From: Streptococcus peroris ATCC 700780
Lineage (GTDB): Bacteria > Bacillota > Bacilli > Lactobacillales > Streptococcaceae
Assembly: GCF_000187585.1 (NCBI RefSeq)
Contig: NZ_GL732463.1
Coordinates: 1,488,944 to 1,552,943 of the forward strand
Length of the DNA stretch: 64,000 bases
Reading direction: 5' to 3'
How positions within the stretch are numbered: position 1 is the first letter of the stretch; each line of letters begins with the position of its first letter. Position numbers and translations under genes: made by a program. Below are positions 17,563 to 25,935 of the stretch, one piece after another. Under the pieces are notes generated by a model. The model did not search any database and was not told where the DNA came from. It saw only the letters and a list, made by a program, of their open reading frames with translations.

Positions 17563-18834
17563 TCATTCTTCTCGCAAATGGTCAATGATTTCCTTTCGCT
17601 GAGCTAAGGCTTTTTCGTATTTCCCAGTATCTTCGGGTTTGAAATAATGATGGTCACGGATTTTTTCTGGTAGGTATTCTTGCTTGATCCAGTGACCTGG
17701 ATAGTTATGAGGATAGAGATAGTCTTGGGCATTCCCTAGTTCCTTGCTTCCACTGTAATGACCATCTCGCAAGTGACGTGGAATCGGCAGATGCCCCGAT
17801 GCTTTAAGGTCAGACAAGGCCTTATCTATAGCCAAGTAGGCTGAGTTAGACTTGGGCGAAAGTGCCAGATCAATGATAACATTGGCAATGAGGATGCGAG
17901 CTTCGGGGAAGCCGATTCTTTGTGCAGCATCCAAAGCAGTTACGGTATGAATCTGAGCTTCAGGATTGGCCAAACCAATATCCTCATAGGCAATCACAGT
18001 CAAACGCCGTGCTAGGCTAGGAAGATCACCAGCTTCTATCAAGCGAGCAGCATAGTGGAGACTAGCATCCACATCCGAGCCACGGATGGACTTTTGCAGG
18101 GCAGATAGAACATCATAGTGTCCGTCTCCATCTTTGTCCATAGTGATGTAGCTTCTCTGAAGACTATTTTCCATGATGTCGAGCGTGATGTGGCGAACAC
18201 CGTTATCCTTTGCTGGAGTAGAAAGAACGGCCAAATCAAGCGAATTGAAGGCAGAACGCAGGTCACCATTAGTAGAGGTTGCGATGAAATCAAGGGCATC
18301 CTCATCTAGTTCTACTGGGAAGTCAAAACCTCGTTCAGGGTCAGTCAGGGCTATTTGAATGGCCTCTTTGACGTCTTGATTAGATAGAGGTTCCAGTTCA
18401 AAAATCTGAACACGGCTACGAATAGCTGGCGTGACAGAAAAGAAAGGATTTTCAGTTGTCGCCCCGATCATGATAACCAGTCCACTTTCCAAGAGAGGCA
18501 AGAGGAAGTCTTGTTTAGTCTTATCAAGACGATGAATCTCGTCTAGTAGCAGTACAAGGCCACCTGAGAATTTAGCTTCCTCAGCAATTTCTTGTAGACG
18601 TTTTTTACTATCAACTGTCGCATTGAAGGTCCGAAAAGCATACTTAGTCGTTCCAGCGATGGCTGAAGCGATACTGGTTTTTCCGATGCCTGGAGGTCCG
18701 TAGAGTATCATAGAGGATAGGCGATTGGCTTCCACCATACGGCGGATAATCTTGCCAGGTCCAACTAGATGCTCCTGACCGATGACCTGGTCGATGGTTT
18801 TGGGGCGCATACGAAGCGCGAGATTGTCTGGCAT
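17563..18834 (-). CDS. rarA: Replication-associated recombination protein A, AAA+ ATPase
   Basis: RarA (MgsA) is a clamp-loader-like ATPase that acts at stalled replication forks. The protein has 423 residues from MPDNLALRMRPKTIDQVIGQEHLVGPG, with Walker A GPPGIGKTS near residue 48, Walker B LLLDEIHR, sensor 1 GATTENP, and the C-terminal MgsA/tetramerisation region (AIDKALSDLKASGHLPIPRHLRDGHY, then GYxYPHNYPGHW-like DYLYPHNYPGHW). The start at 18834 follows AAAGGACTGCT; an in-frame start six codons earlier has no ribosome site. The 6S and tRNA-Lys genes lie downstream on the same strand. Confidence 0.95.
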   Translation of the reverse strand: MPDNLALRMRPKTIDQVIGQEHLVGPGKIIRRMVEANRLSSMILYGPPGIGKTSIASAIAGTTKYAFRTFNATVDSKKRLQEIAEEAKFSGGLVLLLDEIHRLDKTKQDFLLPLLESGLVIMIGATTENPFFSVTPAIRSRVQIFELEPLSNQDVKEAIQIALTDPERGFDFPVELDEDALDFIATSTNGDLRSAFNSLDLAVLSTPAKDNGVRHITLDIMENSLQRSYITMDKDGDGHYDVLSALQKSIRGSDVDASLHYAARLIEAGDLPSLARRLTVIAYEDIGLANPEAQIHTVTALDAAQRIGFPEARILIANVIIDLALSPKSNSAYLAIDKALSDLKASGHLPIPRHLRDGHYSGSKELGNAQDYLYPHNYPGHWIKQEYLPEKIRDHHYFKPEDTGKYEKALAQRKEIIDHLREE

Positions 18835-18949
18835 AGCAGTCCTTTCTAACATGGATTTTCTGATACGAATATGGTAAGATTGTAGTATCTATTTTAGCAT
18901 ATTTCCGAGTATTCGGGGCGATTGAAGAGTCGTATAGAAAGAGGACAAA

Positions 18950-19420
18950 ATGGCAACATATGGATTTTTAGATGTTTTACAGGAAGAGTTGGACAAGAAC
19001 TTTCCTTTTGATTATGAGATTAGCTGGGACAAGCGCAATCATGCGGTTGAAGTGAGTTTTCTGTTAGAGGCACAAAATGCTGCAGGGGTGGAGATGTTAG
19101 ATGAAGACGGAGAGGTTTCGTCAGATGATATCCTTTTTGAAGAAGCTGTGCTTTTTTACAATCCTGCCAAGTCAACAGTTAATGCAGAAGACTATTTGAC
19201 GATTATCCCTTACCTGCCTAAGAAAGGTTTTTCTCGTGAATTTTTAGCTTATTTTGCGCTATTTCTTAAAGATACTGCAGAGGTTGGACTAGACGCCCTC
19301 ATGGACTTTTTGGAAGACCCAGAAGCAGAAGAATTTGTCATGGAATGGAACCAAGAAGTCTTTGAAGAAGGGAAAGTCGGTTTGGAAGAAGGAGAATTTT
19401 ACCCTTATCCAAGGTATTAA
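18950..19420 (+). CDS. DUF3013-family protein
   Basis: A 156-residue acidic cytoplasmic protein (MATYGFLDVLQEELDKNFPFDYEISWDKRNHAVEVSF ... FFLEDPEAEEFVMEWNQEVFEEG-like) that I recognise as the streptococcal/lactococcal DUF3013 family, found next to prmA in related genomes. Function unknown. AAAGAGGA precedes the ATG, and the NUDIX gene begins 12 bp after its stop, so they are probably one unit. Confidence 0.8.
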   Translation: MATYGFLDVLQEELDKNFPFDYEISWDKRNHAVEVSFLLEAQNAAGVEMLDEDGEVSSDDILFEEAVLFYNPAKSTVNAEDYLTIIPYLPKKGFSREFLAYFALFLKDTAEVGLDALMDFLEDPEAEEFVMEWNQEVFEEGKVGLEEGEFYPYPRY

Positions 19421-19432
19421 GAGGGAATAATC

Positions 19433-19873
19433 ATGAATTTAGATTGTATTGATAAAAAGTTTGATTTCCAAGGTTGCAAGATTGCCTTGATTTGTGGGGA
19501 TAAGGTCTTGACTATCTTACGTGATGACAAGGACGATATCCCTTGTCCCAACATGTGGGAGTTGCCAGGTGGTGGTCGTGAAGGAAACGAAAGTCCTTTC
19601 GAGTGCGCAGCGCGTGAAGTTTATGAAGAACTGGGAATTCATTTAAATGAAGATTGCCTGCTTTGGAGCAAGATTTATCCTAGCGTAATCTTTGAAGGCA
19701 AGCAATCGGTCTTTATGGTTGGTCAGCTAAGACAAGAGCAGTTTGATAATATCACCTTTGGAGACGAGGGGCAGGGATACCAACTGATGCCTATTGAGGA
19801 ATTTCTCAATTCTAAACAGGCAGTACCTCAGTTGCAGAGGAGATTGAGGGATTATTTGGAGGAAAGTTTATGA
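19433..19873 (+). CDS. NUDIX hydrolase
   Basis: A 146-residue protein with the NUDIX box GGGREGNESPFECAAREVYEELGI (G-x5-E-x7-REV-x-EE-x-G-I) at about residues 46-69, which binds Mg2+ and cleaves a nucleoside-diphosphate-linked substrate. The substrate cannot be deduced. It lies between the DUF3013 gene and the GNAT gene and overlaps the latter by 4 bp. Confidence 0.88.
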   Translation: MNLDCIDKKFDFQGCKIALICGDKVLTILRDDKDDIPCPNMWELPGGGREGNESPFECAAREVYEELGIHLNEDCLLWSKIYPSVIFEGKQSVFMVGQLRQEQFDNITFGDEGQGYQLMPIEEFLNSKQAVPQLQRRLRDYLEESL

Positions 19874-20343
19874 TAAGACTTGAACAAGCAGGAGCAGAGG
19901 ATTTAGAAACCGTTATTGAAATTCAAAGAGCTTGTTTTAAAGCAGTTTATGACAAATACCAAGATGAATACGATCCTTATCTGGAGGACCGTGAACGCAT
20001 TAAGTGGAAACTAGTCGAGCGTCCCAATAGCTATTACTACTTTGTAAAAGAAGATGAAGAAAACATCGGATTTTTACGAGTTCAGACCAATGCCGAGTTA
20101 ACGAAAGCTTGGTTGGGAACGGCAGCGATTTTGCCCAAGTATCAAGGAAAAGGGTATGGTTCTGAGGGACTGAGGTTGCTGGAAAAAGAATTTCCAACCA
20201 TCACACAATGGGATTTGTGTACGGTGTTACAGGATGCAGGCATGGTTGCTTTTTACGAGAAAAACAGCTATCGTCAAACTCATATCGAACCTGAAAAAGA
20301 AGGCATGGATATGGTCTACATGAAAAAATTGATAGAGAAATAG
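19870..20343 (+). CDS. GNAT-family N-acetyltransferase
   Basis: A 157-residue protein starting MIRLEQAGAEDLETVIEIQRACF, with the acetyl-CoA binding motif region ILPKYQGKGYGSEGLRLLE (Q/R-x-x-G-x-G/A type) near residues 94-112 and the late VAFYEKNSYR strand. The acceptor is unknown. It is translationally coupled to the NUDIX gene by an ATGA-type overlap. The palindromic element follows its stop. Confidence 0.85.
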   Translation: MIRLEQAGAEDLETVIEIQRACFKAVYDKYQDEYDPYLEDRERIKWKLVERPNSYYYFVKEDEENIGFLRVQTNAELTKAWLGTAAILPKYQGKGYGSEGLRLLEKEFPTITQWDLCTVLQDAGMVAFYEKNSYRQTHIEPEKEGMDMVYMKKLIEK

Positions 20344-20350
20344 AAAGGAC

Positions 20351-20377
20351 GGTTCAGTTAAATTTCTAAACTGAACC
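20351..20377 (+). repeat. Small hairpin before the palindromic element
   Basis: GGTTCAGTT at 20351-20359 pairs with AACTGAACC at 20369-20377 (9-bp stem, 9-nt loop). No T run follows, so terminator function is doubtful. It abuts the element at 20379-20466. Confidence 0.5.
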
Positions 20378-20378
20378 T

Positions 20379-20466
20379 GCCCTAAACACTGTGCCAAAAA
20401 GATAAACTTCTCTTAGACACAAGTGTCTTCAGAGAGTTTCCTATTTTGGCTTTGTGTTTTACGGGC
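20379..20466. repeat. Palindromic element, copy 2
   Basis: An 88-bp nested inverted repeat between the GNAT gene and prmA. Paired arms are GCCC / GGGC, AAACAC 20384-20389 with GTGTTT 20454-20459, GCCAAAA 20393-20399 with TTTTGGC 20444-20450, AAACT 20404-20408 with AGTTT 20435-20439, CTCT / AGAG, and AGACAC / GTGTCT at the tip. Read on the minus strand it aligns with copy 1 at 2-77: AAAATAGGAAACT and AAGTTTATCTTTTT are identical, while the adjacent stem is GCC/GGC here and GTG/CAC there. Confidence 0.75.
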
Positions 20467-20480
20467 TTGGTATCTTAATG

Positions 20481-21431
20481 ATGGAAACATGGCAAGAGTT
20501 AAAAGTTACAGTCAAGCGTGAGGGAGAGGAGTTGGTTTCCAATCTCTTGATCGAGTTAGGTGCCCAGGGTGTTGCAATCGAAGACAGCATGGACTATGTA
20601 GGAAATGTGGACCGCTTCGGTGAAATTTTCCCTGAGGTGGAGCAACAAGAAGAAATCGTGATCACAGCCTACTATCCTGAAACGGTTGATGTGGCAACGG
20701 TTGAAGCGGACTTACAGGCTCGTTTAGCAGAATTGACAGACTTTATGGATCTAGGAGAGGTCAAGATGGGCACGACTGCCTTGGCTGAGGAAGACTGGGC
20801 GGACAACTGGAAGAAATACTATGAACCAGCTCGCATTACCCATGACCTGACCATCGTGCCGTCATGGACAGACTATGAAGCGACGGCGGGAGAAAAGATT
20901 ATCAAGTTAGATCCTGGTATGGCCTTTGGGACTGGAACACACCCGACGACCAAGATGAGCCTTTATGCCTTGGAGCAGGTTCTTCGTGGTGGTGAAACAG
21001 TCCTAGATGTAGGGACTGGTTCAGGGGTTCTTTCCATTGCTAGCTCTCTTCTAGGTGCTAAGGAAATCTTCGCCTATGACTTGGATGATGTGGCGGTTCG
21101 TGTCGCTCAGGAAAATATTGAGCTCAATCCTGGTATGGAAAACATCCATGTAGCCCCAGGAGACTTGCTTAAGGGTGTGGAGATTGAGGCAGATGTCATC
21201 GTGGCCAATATCTTGGCGGATATCCTGATTCATCTGACTGATGATGCTTATCGTTTAGTCAAAGATGAAGGGTATCTGATTATGAGTGGCATTATCAAGG
21301 ACAAGTGGAACATGGTCCGTGAATCAGCAGAAGCAGCTGGATTTTTCCTTGAAACCCACATGATCCAAGGAGAATGGAATGCCTGTGTCTTCAAGAAGAC
21401 CAAGGACATCTCTGGTGTGATTGGAGGTTAG
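20481..21431 (+). CDS. prmA: Ribosomal protein L11 methyltransferase
   Basis: PrmA trimethylates ribosomal protein L11 using AdoMet. From [18 protein letters not shown] the protein has 316 residues, the family length. The N-terminal substrate-recognition domain is followed by the methyltransferase fold with motif [15 protein letters not shown] near residue 173, preceded by [14 protein letters not shown], and motif [12 protein letters not shown]. Start codons at 20478 and 20481 are adjacent; neither has a strong ribosome site because the palindromic element ends just upstream. rsmE follows after 1 bp. Confidence 0.95.
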   Translation: METWQELKVTVKREGEELVSNLLIELGAQGVAIEDSMDYVGNVDRFGEIFPEVEQQEEIVITAYYPETVDVATVEADLQARLAELTDFMDLGEVKMGTTALAEEDWADNWKKYYEPARITHDLTIVPSWTDYEATAGEKIIKLDPGMAFGTGTHPTTKMSLYALEQVLRGGETVLDVGTGSGVLSIASSLLGAKEIFAYDLDDVAVRVAQENIELNPGMENIHVAPGDLLKGVEIEADVIVANILADILIHLTDDAYRLVKDEGYLIMSGIIKDKWNMVRESAEAAGFFLETHMIQGEWNACVFKKTKDISGVIGG

Positions 21432-21432
21432 C

Positions 21433-22176
21433 ATGCAGCAGTATTTTGTAAAAGGCTGTGCTATCTCCCCTGTCACCATCGAGGACAAGGAAACCAGCAA
21501 GCATATGTTTCAGGTTATGCGCTTGAAAGAGGATGATAAGGTGACTTTAGTCTTTGATGACGGCATTAAGCGCTTGGCGCGCGTGGTCAATGTAGAAACC
21601 CGTCAGTTGGAGTTGGTTGAAGAATTAGCTGACAATGTAGAACTACCAGTCCAAGTGACAATCGCATCAGGCTTTCCCAAGGGAGATAAACTGGAGTTCA
21701 TCACTCAAAAGGTGACGGAACTTGGCGCTAGCCAGATTTGGGCCTTCCCTGCCGATTGGTCAGTTGCTAAATGGGACGGTAAAAAACTAGGGAAAAAAGT
21801 CGAGAAACTAGAAAAAATTGCCCTTGGAGCAGCAGAGCAAAGCAAGCGGAATCTTGTCCCAGAAGTAACTCTTTTTGAGAAAAAAGCAGACTTTTTAGCC
21901 CAACTGGATCAGTTTGACCGCATTGTGGTGGCCTATGAAGAGTCGGCAAAAGAAGGTGAATCAGCAGCACTTATACAAGCAGTTGCTGGACTAGAAAAGG
22001 GAGCTAAATTGCTCTTTATCTTCGGGCCAGAAGGTGGTCTATCGCCTGTAGAAATAGAGTCTTTTGAAGCTAAAGGAGCTGTCTTGGCGGGACTTGGACC
22101 TCGGATTTTACGAGCAGAAACAGCACCACTTTACGCCTTATCAGCCCTTAGTGTTTTATTAGAATTAGAGAAATAG
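21433..22176 (+). CDS. rsmE: 16S rRNA m3U1498 methyltransferase
   Basis: A SPOUT-class enzyme that methylates U1498 in the decoding region of 16S rRNA. The 247-residue protein begins MQQYFVKGCAISPVTIED with a PUA-like N-terminal domain. The C-terminal trefoil knot shows LFIFGPEGGLSPVEIESFEAKGA and LGPRILRAETAPLYALS, both diagnostic. GGAGG 6 bp before the ATG lies within the last codons of prmA. prmA-rsmE pairing is common in Firmicutes. Confidence 0.95.
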   Translation: MQQYFVKGCAISPVTIEDKETSKHMFQVMRLKEDDKVTLVFDDGIKRLARVVNVETRQLELVEELADNVELPVQVTIASGFPKGDKLEFITQKVTELGASQIWAFPADWSVAKWDGKKLGKKVEKLEKIALGAAEQSKRNLVPEVTLFEKKADFLAQLDQFDRIVVAYEESAKEGESAALIQAVAGLEKGAKLLFIFGPEGGLSPVEIESFEAKGAVLAGLGPRILRAETAPLYALSALSVLLELEK

Positions 22177-22186
22177 GAAGAAGAAA

Positions 22187-23983
22187 ATGGAACAAAAACA
22201 CCGTTCAGAATTTCCCGAAAAGGAACTTTGGGATTTGACAGCCCTATACCAAGATCGTGAGGACTTCTTACGTGCAATTGAAAAGACTCGCGAAGACATC
22301 AATCAATTTAGCCGAGATTACAAGGATAATCTGCACACTTTTGAGGATTTCGAGAAGGCCTTTGCGGAATTGGAACAAATCTACATCCAGATGAGCCATA
22401 TCGGAAATTATGCCTTTATGCCTCAGACGACAGACTACAGCAACGAGGAGTTTGCCAATATCGCCCAAGCTGGGATGGACTTTGAAACAGATGCAAGCGT
22501 AGCCTTAACCTTCTTTGATGACGCCTTGGTAGAAGCAGATGAAGAAGTATTGGACCGTTTGGGTGACTTACCACATTTGACGGCAGCCATTCGTCAAGCT
22601 AAGATCAAAAAAGCCCACTATCTTGGGGCGGATGTGGAAAAGGCCTTGACCAATCTGGGTGAAGTTTTCTATAGTCCACAGGATATCTATACTAAAATGC
22701 GAGCTGGGGATTTTGAAATGGCTGACTTTGAAGCCCATGGAAAAACCTACAAAAACAGTTTTGTGACCTATGAAAACTTCTATCAAAACCACGAGGATGC
22801 TGAAGTCCGTGAGAAATCCTTCCGTTCCTTCTCAGAAGGACTACGCAAGCACCAAAATACGGCTGCAGCAGCCTATCTTTCTCAGGTCAAGTCTGAGAAA
22901 TTGTTGGCAGATATGAAGGGATATGACTCAGTCTTTGACTATCTTTTGGCTGAGCAAGAAGTGGATCGTGCCATGTTTGATCGTCAGATTGACCTCATCA
23001 TGAAGGACTTTGCGCCAGTCGCTCAGCGATATCTCAAGCATGTTGCCAAGGTAAATGGTCTTGAAAAGATGACCTTTGCTGACTGGAAATTAGACTTGGA
23101 TAGTGCTCTCAATCCCGAAGTGACCATTGACGATGCCTATGATTTGGTCATGAAGTCAGTCGCACCACTCGGTTTAGAATACAGTCAAGAAATTGCCCGT
23201 TACCAAGAAGAGCGCTGGGTAGACTTTGCTGCCAATAGCGGCAAGGATTCTGGTGGCTATGCAGCAGATCCCTATCGTGTGCATCCTTATGTCCTCATGA
23301 GTTGGACGGGTCGTCTGAGCGATGTATATACCTTGATTCATGAAATCGGACATTCTGGTCAATTTATCTTTTCGGATAATCATCAAAGCTACTTTAACAC
23401 CCATATGTCGACCTATTATGTCGAAGCGCCATCAACCTTCAATGAATTGCTTTTAAGCGACTACTTGGAACAGCAATCTGATGACCCACGTCAAAAACGC
23501 TTTGCCCTTGCTCATCGTTTGACAGACACCTACTTCCATAACTTTATCACCCACCTCTTGGAGGCAGCCTTCCAACGTAAGGTCTATACATTGATTGAAG
23601 AGGGTGAAACCTTTGGAGCAAGTAAGCTCAACAGCATTATGAAGGAAGTCTTGACTGACTTCTGGGGGGATGCTATTGACATTGATGACGATGCAGCTCT
23701 GACTTGGATGCGCCAAGCTCACTACTATATGGGCTTATATAGCTACACTTACTCAGCTGGATTAGTCATCTCGACTGCTGGGTACCTCCATCTGAAAAAC
23801 TCTGAGACTGGAGCTCAAGACTGGCTCGATTTCCTCAAGTCAGGTGGCAGCAAGACACCGCTTGAGTCTGCCATGATTATCGGAGCAGATATTTCAACAG
23901 ATAAACCACTTCGTGATACCATCCAATTCTTGTCTGACACGGTTGATCAGATTATCGCCTACAGTTCAGAGTTGGGAGAGTAA
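22187..23983 (+). CDS. pepF: Oligoendopeptidase F family (M3B) peptidase
   Basis: A 598-residue cytoplasmic zinc metallopeptidase that cleaves short oligopeptides. The zinc-binding HEIGHSGQ lies near residue 384, with the further glutamate in YYVEAPSTFNELLLSDYL about 25 residues on. The N-terminal helical prolyl-oligopeptidase-like region (SEFPEKELWDLTALYQDREDF) and length match PepF. AGGAAGAAGAAA precedes the ATG; it lies 10 bp after rsmE, probably in one operon. In some streptococci the close homologue is called PepB. Confidence 0.93.
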   Translation: MEQKHRSEFPEKELWDLTALYQDREDFLRAIEKTREDINQFSRDYKDNLHTFEDFEKAFAELEQIYIQMSHIGNYAFMPQTTDYSNEEFANIAQAGMDFETDASVALTFFDDALVEADEEVLDRLGDLPHLTAAIRQAKIKKAHYLGADVEKALTNLGEVFYSPQDIYTKMRAGDFEMADFEAHGKTYKNSFVTYENFYQNHEDAEVREKSFRSFSEGLRKHQNTAAAAYLSQVKSEKLLADMKGYDSVFDYLLAEQEVDRAMFDRQIDLIMKDFAPVAQRYLKHVAKVNGLEKMTFADWKLDLDSALNPEVTIDDAYDLVMKSVAPLGLEYSQEIARYQEERWVDFAANSGKDSGGYAADPYRVHPYVLMSWTGRLSDVYTLIHEIGHSGQFIFSDNHQSYFNTHMSTYYVEAPSTFNELLLSDYLEQQSDDPRQKRFALAHRLTDTYFHNFITHLLEAAFQRKVYTLIEEGETFGASKLNSIMKEVLTDFWGDAIDIDDDAALTWMRQAHYYMGLYSYTYSAGLVISTAGYLHLKNSETGAQDWLDFLKSGGSKTPLESAMIIGADISTDKPLRDTIQFLSDTVDQIIAYSSELGE

Positions 23984-24014
23984 GATGTTGGCAATAGAAA
24001 GATAGGTGATTCCT

Positions 24015-24173
24015 ATGCTGATGATATTTGGATGGTTGACAGTTATTATATTTGGATTATTTGTAGCTATTTTCAAAAAAGCCGTTGAAGGCCGTGATTG
24101 CAAAACTGAACTGAAAGTAGAACTGGTATTGCTTGTGCTTTACTTCATTTTGTACCATATTCTCTTTCATTAA
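24015..24173 (+). CDS. Small hydrophobic protein, 52 residues
   Basis: ORF MLMIFGWLTVIIFGLFVAIFKKAVEGRD ... KVELVLLVLYFILYHILFH. Two hydrophobic helices are joined by a short charged loop. A weak GATAGGTG lies 5 bp before the ATG. The hairpin-like membrane topology and ordinary codon use make it a plausible small membrane protein, but no family is recognised. Confidence 0.5.
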   Translation: MLMIFGWLTVIIFGLFVAIFKKAVEGRDCKTELKVELVLLVLYFILYHILFH

Positions 24174-24251
24174 AAATTTGATGTTTAAGAAATAAAAAGT
24201 TATCTATGAATGGCTTTTTGATCAGTGACTAGAAAAGCAGAGGTGCTAGAG

Positions 24252-24428
24252 ATGTATCAAGAGTTACAAAGAAAAGTGATGGAAGACCAACCAAGCTATA
24301 GTCGGGAAGAAATTTGGAAAGAATTACATAAGCGATCTCCTGAAACATATCCAGATGGTAATCCGTCAATCTTAAAATATAGTGACGTTGTTCCAAAATT
24401 GCTTGACAATGGTTGTGTTCGACAGTAA
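24252..24428 (+). CDS. Short protein resembling the C-terminus of the next lipoprotein
   Basis: From the ATG at 24252 (AGAGGTG upstream) this encodes 58 residues. Its EIWKELHKRSPETYPDGNPSILKYSDVVPKLLDNG matches the lipoprotein at 24461-25012 near its end (IDWKELHRRDPNQFPATKPKPVKISEAAAKLQEKG). It lacks the signal peptide and the first two-thirds of the paralogue. It is either a truncated duplicate or a small protein made of the C-terminal module only. A GTG at 24225 would extend it by nine residues but has no ribosome site. Confidence 0.5.
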   Translation: MYQELQRKVMEDQPSYSREEIWKELHKRSPETYPDGNPSILKYSDVVPKLLDNGCVRQ

Positions 24429-24431
24429 AAT
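24403..24431 (+). promoter_or_regulatory. Promoter of the lipoprotein gene
   Basis: Consensus TTGACA at 24403-24408, a 17-bp spacer and TAAAAT at 24426-24431. It overlaps the last codons of the preceding short gene and lies 30 bp before the lipoprotein ATG. Confidence 0.85.
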
Positions 24432-24460
24432 AAGAGTGATCGAGGGAGGAGCAAATCACT

Positions 24461-25012
24461 ATGAATAAAACTTTAAAAACATCACTCGTATTACTATCAA
24501 CGGTTTTCGCCCTTGCAGCTTGCGGACAAAACAACTCAGCTAGTAGTGCAACAGAGACTACACAAGCAGCTGAAGCAACTACGACTGCTCCAACGTCCAA
24601 TAAACAAAATACAACAGAAGATCTGCCAAAAGACGGTGTACAAAGATTCAAGCGTATAGATAAAGGTGGATCAACATTTCTTATCTACTACTTCAAGGAT
24701 GACATCGTCTATAAACAGATGGGTATTTATTTTTATAACCCTAAAGGATTAGGCAAATCTGAAGAAGAGGTTGTTCAACTTCTGAACAAAAGTCAAGAGC
24801 TTTATAAGGATGTAACTGGAATAAAGTCTACCGTTAAGAAGAAAGATGGAGAATACATTCAAACCGTAATATATAATTACCAAACTATTGACTGGAAAGA
24901 GTTACATCGACGCGATCCAAATCAATTTCCTGCGACCAAACCAAAACCAGTGAAAATTAGTGAAGCTGCAGCTAAATTACAAGAAAAAGGTTATGTTGAA
25001 TATACAGAATAA
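24461..25012 (+). CDS. Lipoprotein, possibly DUF1307/YehR-like
   Basis: A 183-residue protein with a lipoprotein signal peptide (MNKTLKTSLVLLSTVFALAAC, lipidated cysteine at 21), a Ser/Thr/Ala-rich linker to about residue 55, and a globular domain (FKRIDKGGSTFLIYYFKDDIVYKQMGIYFYNPKGLGKSEEEV ... GEYIQTVIYNYQTIDWKELHRRD). The tyrosine-rich domain recalls DUF1307 lipoproteins such as YehR, but I cannot confirm this. AGGGAGGAG precedes the ATG. It is monocistronic, with a consensus promoter and a 12-bp-stem terminator. Confidence 0.75.
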   Translation: MNKTLKTSLVLLSTVFALAACGQNNSASSATETTQAAEATTTAPTSNKQNTTEDLPKDGVQRFKRIDKGGSTFLIYYFKDDIVYKQMGIYFYNPKGLGKSEEEVVQLLNKSQELYKDVTGIKSTVKKKDGEYIQTVIYNYQTIDWKELHRRDPNQFPATKPKPVKISEAAAKLQEKGYVEYTE

Positions 25013-25024
25013 ACTCAACCAAAT

Positions 25025-25070
25025 AAACAGCACCAACGACGCTCCTTGACCGTCCTTGGTGCTGTTTGTC
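25025..25070 (+). terminator. Lipoprotein gene terminator
   Basis: AAACAGCACCAA at 25025-25036 pairs perfectly with TTGGTGCTGTTT at 25056-25067 across a 19-nt loop. Confidence 0.75.
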
Positions 25071-25187
25071 CTGACTAGCCTCGGGTATCTAAAAGTGCAA
25101 AGAACTGCAATTTTCCAAGCACTTTTCTTGAAACCTTTTCCTTCTTTTGATAGACTATAACATAGTTTAAATAAAAGGAGACTTATC

Positions 25188-25880
25188 ATGAAAAAATTTG
25201 TTGCTGAATTAATCGGTACATTTATGCTAGTGTTTATCGGAACAGGATCCGTTGTTTTTGGACATGGTGTTGAAGGTGTCGGCCACCTTGGAATCGCTCT
25301 TGCTTTTGGTTTGGCTATCGTAGTAGCAGCTTATTCAATCGGAACGATTTCTGGAGCTCACTTGAATCCTGCTGTTTCTATCGCTATGTTTGTAAACAAA
25401 CGCTTGTCATCATCAGACCTTGTAAACTATCTCCTAGCACAAGTTGTTGGAGCATTCCTTGCCTCTGGTGCGGTATTCTTCCTCTTGGCAAACTCAGGTA
25501 TGTCAACTGCTAGTCTAGGTGAAAATGCCTTGGCAAACGGTGTAACTGTTTTTGGTGGTTTCTTATTTGAAACAATCGCTACTTTCTTGTTTGTTTTGGT
25601 CATCATGACAGTAACTTCTGAAACTAAGGGGAATCCATCTATCGCTGGTTTGGTGATTGGTTTGTCATTGACAGCCTTGATCCTTGTTGGGTTGAACATC
25701 ACTGGACTTTCAGTAAACCCAGCTCGTAGCTTAGCTCCTGCTGTATTTGTAGGTGGCGCTGCTCTTCAACAAGTTTGGATTTTCATCCTTGCACCAATCG
25801 TTGGTGGAGTTCTTGCAGCTCTTGTTGCTAAGAATCTTCTTGGAACCGAAGAAAAAGATGAAACTCTAGCTTCTTTATAA
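25188..25880 (+). CDS. aqpZ: Aquaporin of the MIP family
   Basis: A 230-residue channel with six membrane helices and both half-helix NPA motifs, SGAHLNPAVSIAMFV near residue 64 and SVNPARSLAPAVF near residue 182. The HLNPAVS and NPARS contexts and the compact length fit the AqpZ-like water channel group better than the glycerol facilitator, which usually has NPAR...D. AAAAGGAG precedes the ATG. It stands alone between terminators. Confidence 0.88.
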   Translation: MKKFVAELIGTFMLVFIGTGSVVFGHGVEGVGHLGIALAFGLAIVVAAYSIGTISGAHLNPAVSIAMFVNKRLSSSDLVNYLLAQVVGAFLASGAVFFLLANSGMSTASLGENALANGVTVFGGFLFETIATFLFVLVIMTVTSETKGNPSIAGLVIGLSLTALILVGLNITGLSVNPARSLAPAVFVGGAALQQVWIFILAPIVGGVLAALVAKNLLGTEEKDETLASL

Positions 25881-25887
25881 TCATCAT

Positions 25888-25928
25888 AAAAAAGCCTTGT
25901 TCCTCTTTTTGAGGAGCAAGGCTTTTTC
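25888..25928. terminator. Bidirectional terminator between aqpZ and queF
   Basis: AAAAAGCCTTG(T)TCCTC pairs with GAGGA(G)CAAGGCTTTTT, with A and T runs on both sides, between the convergent aqpZ and queF genes. Confidence 0.9.
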
Positions 25929-25935
25929 TATATTT

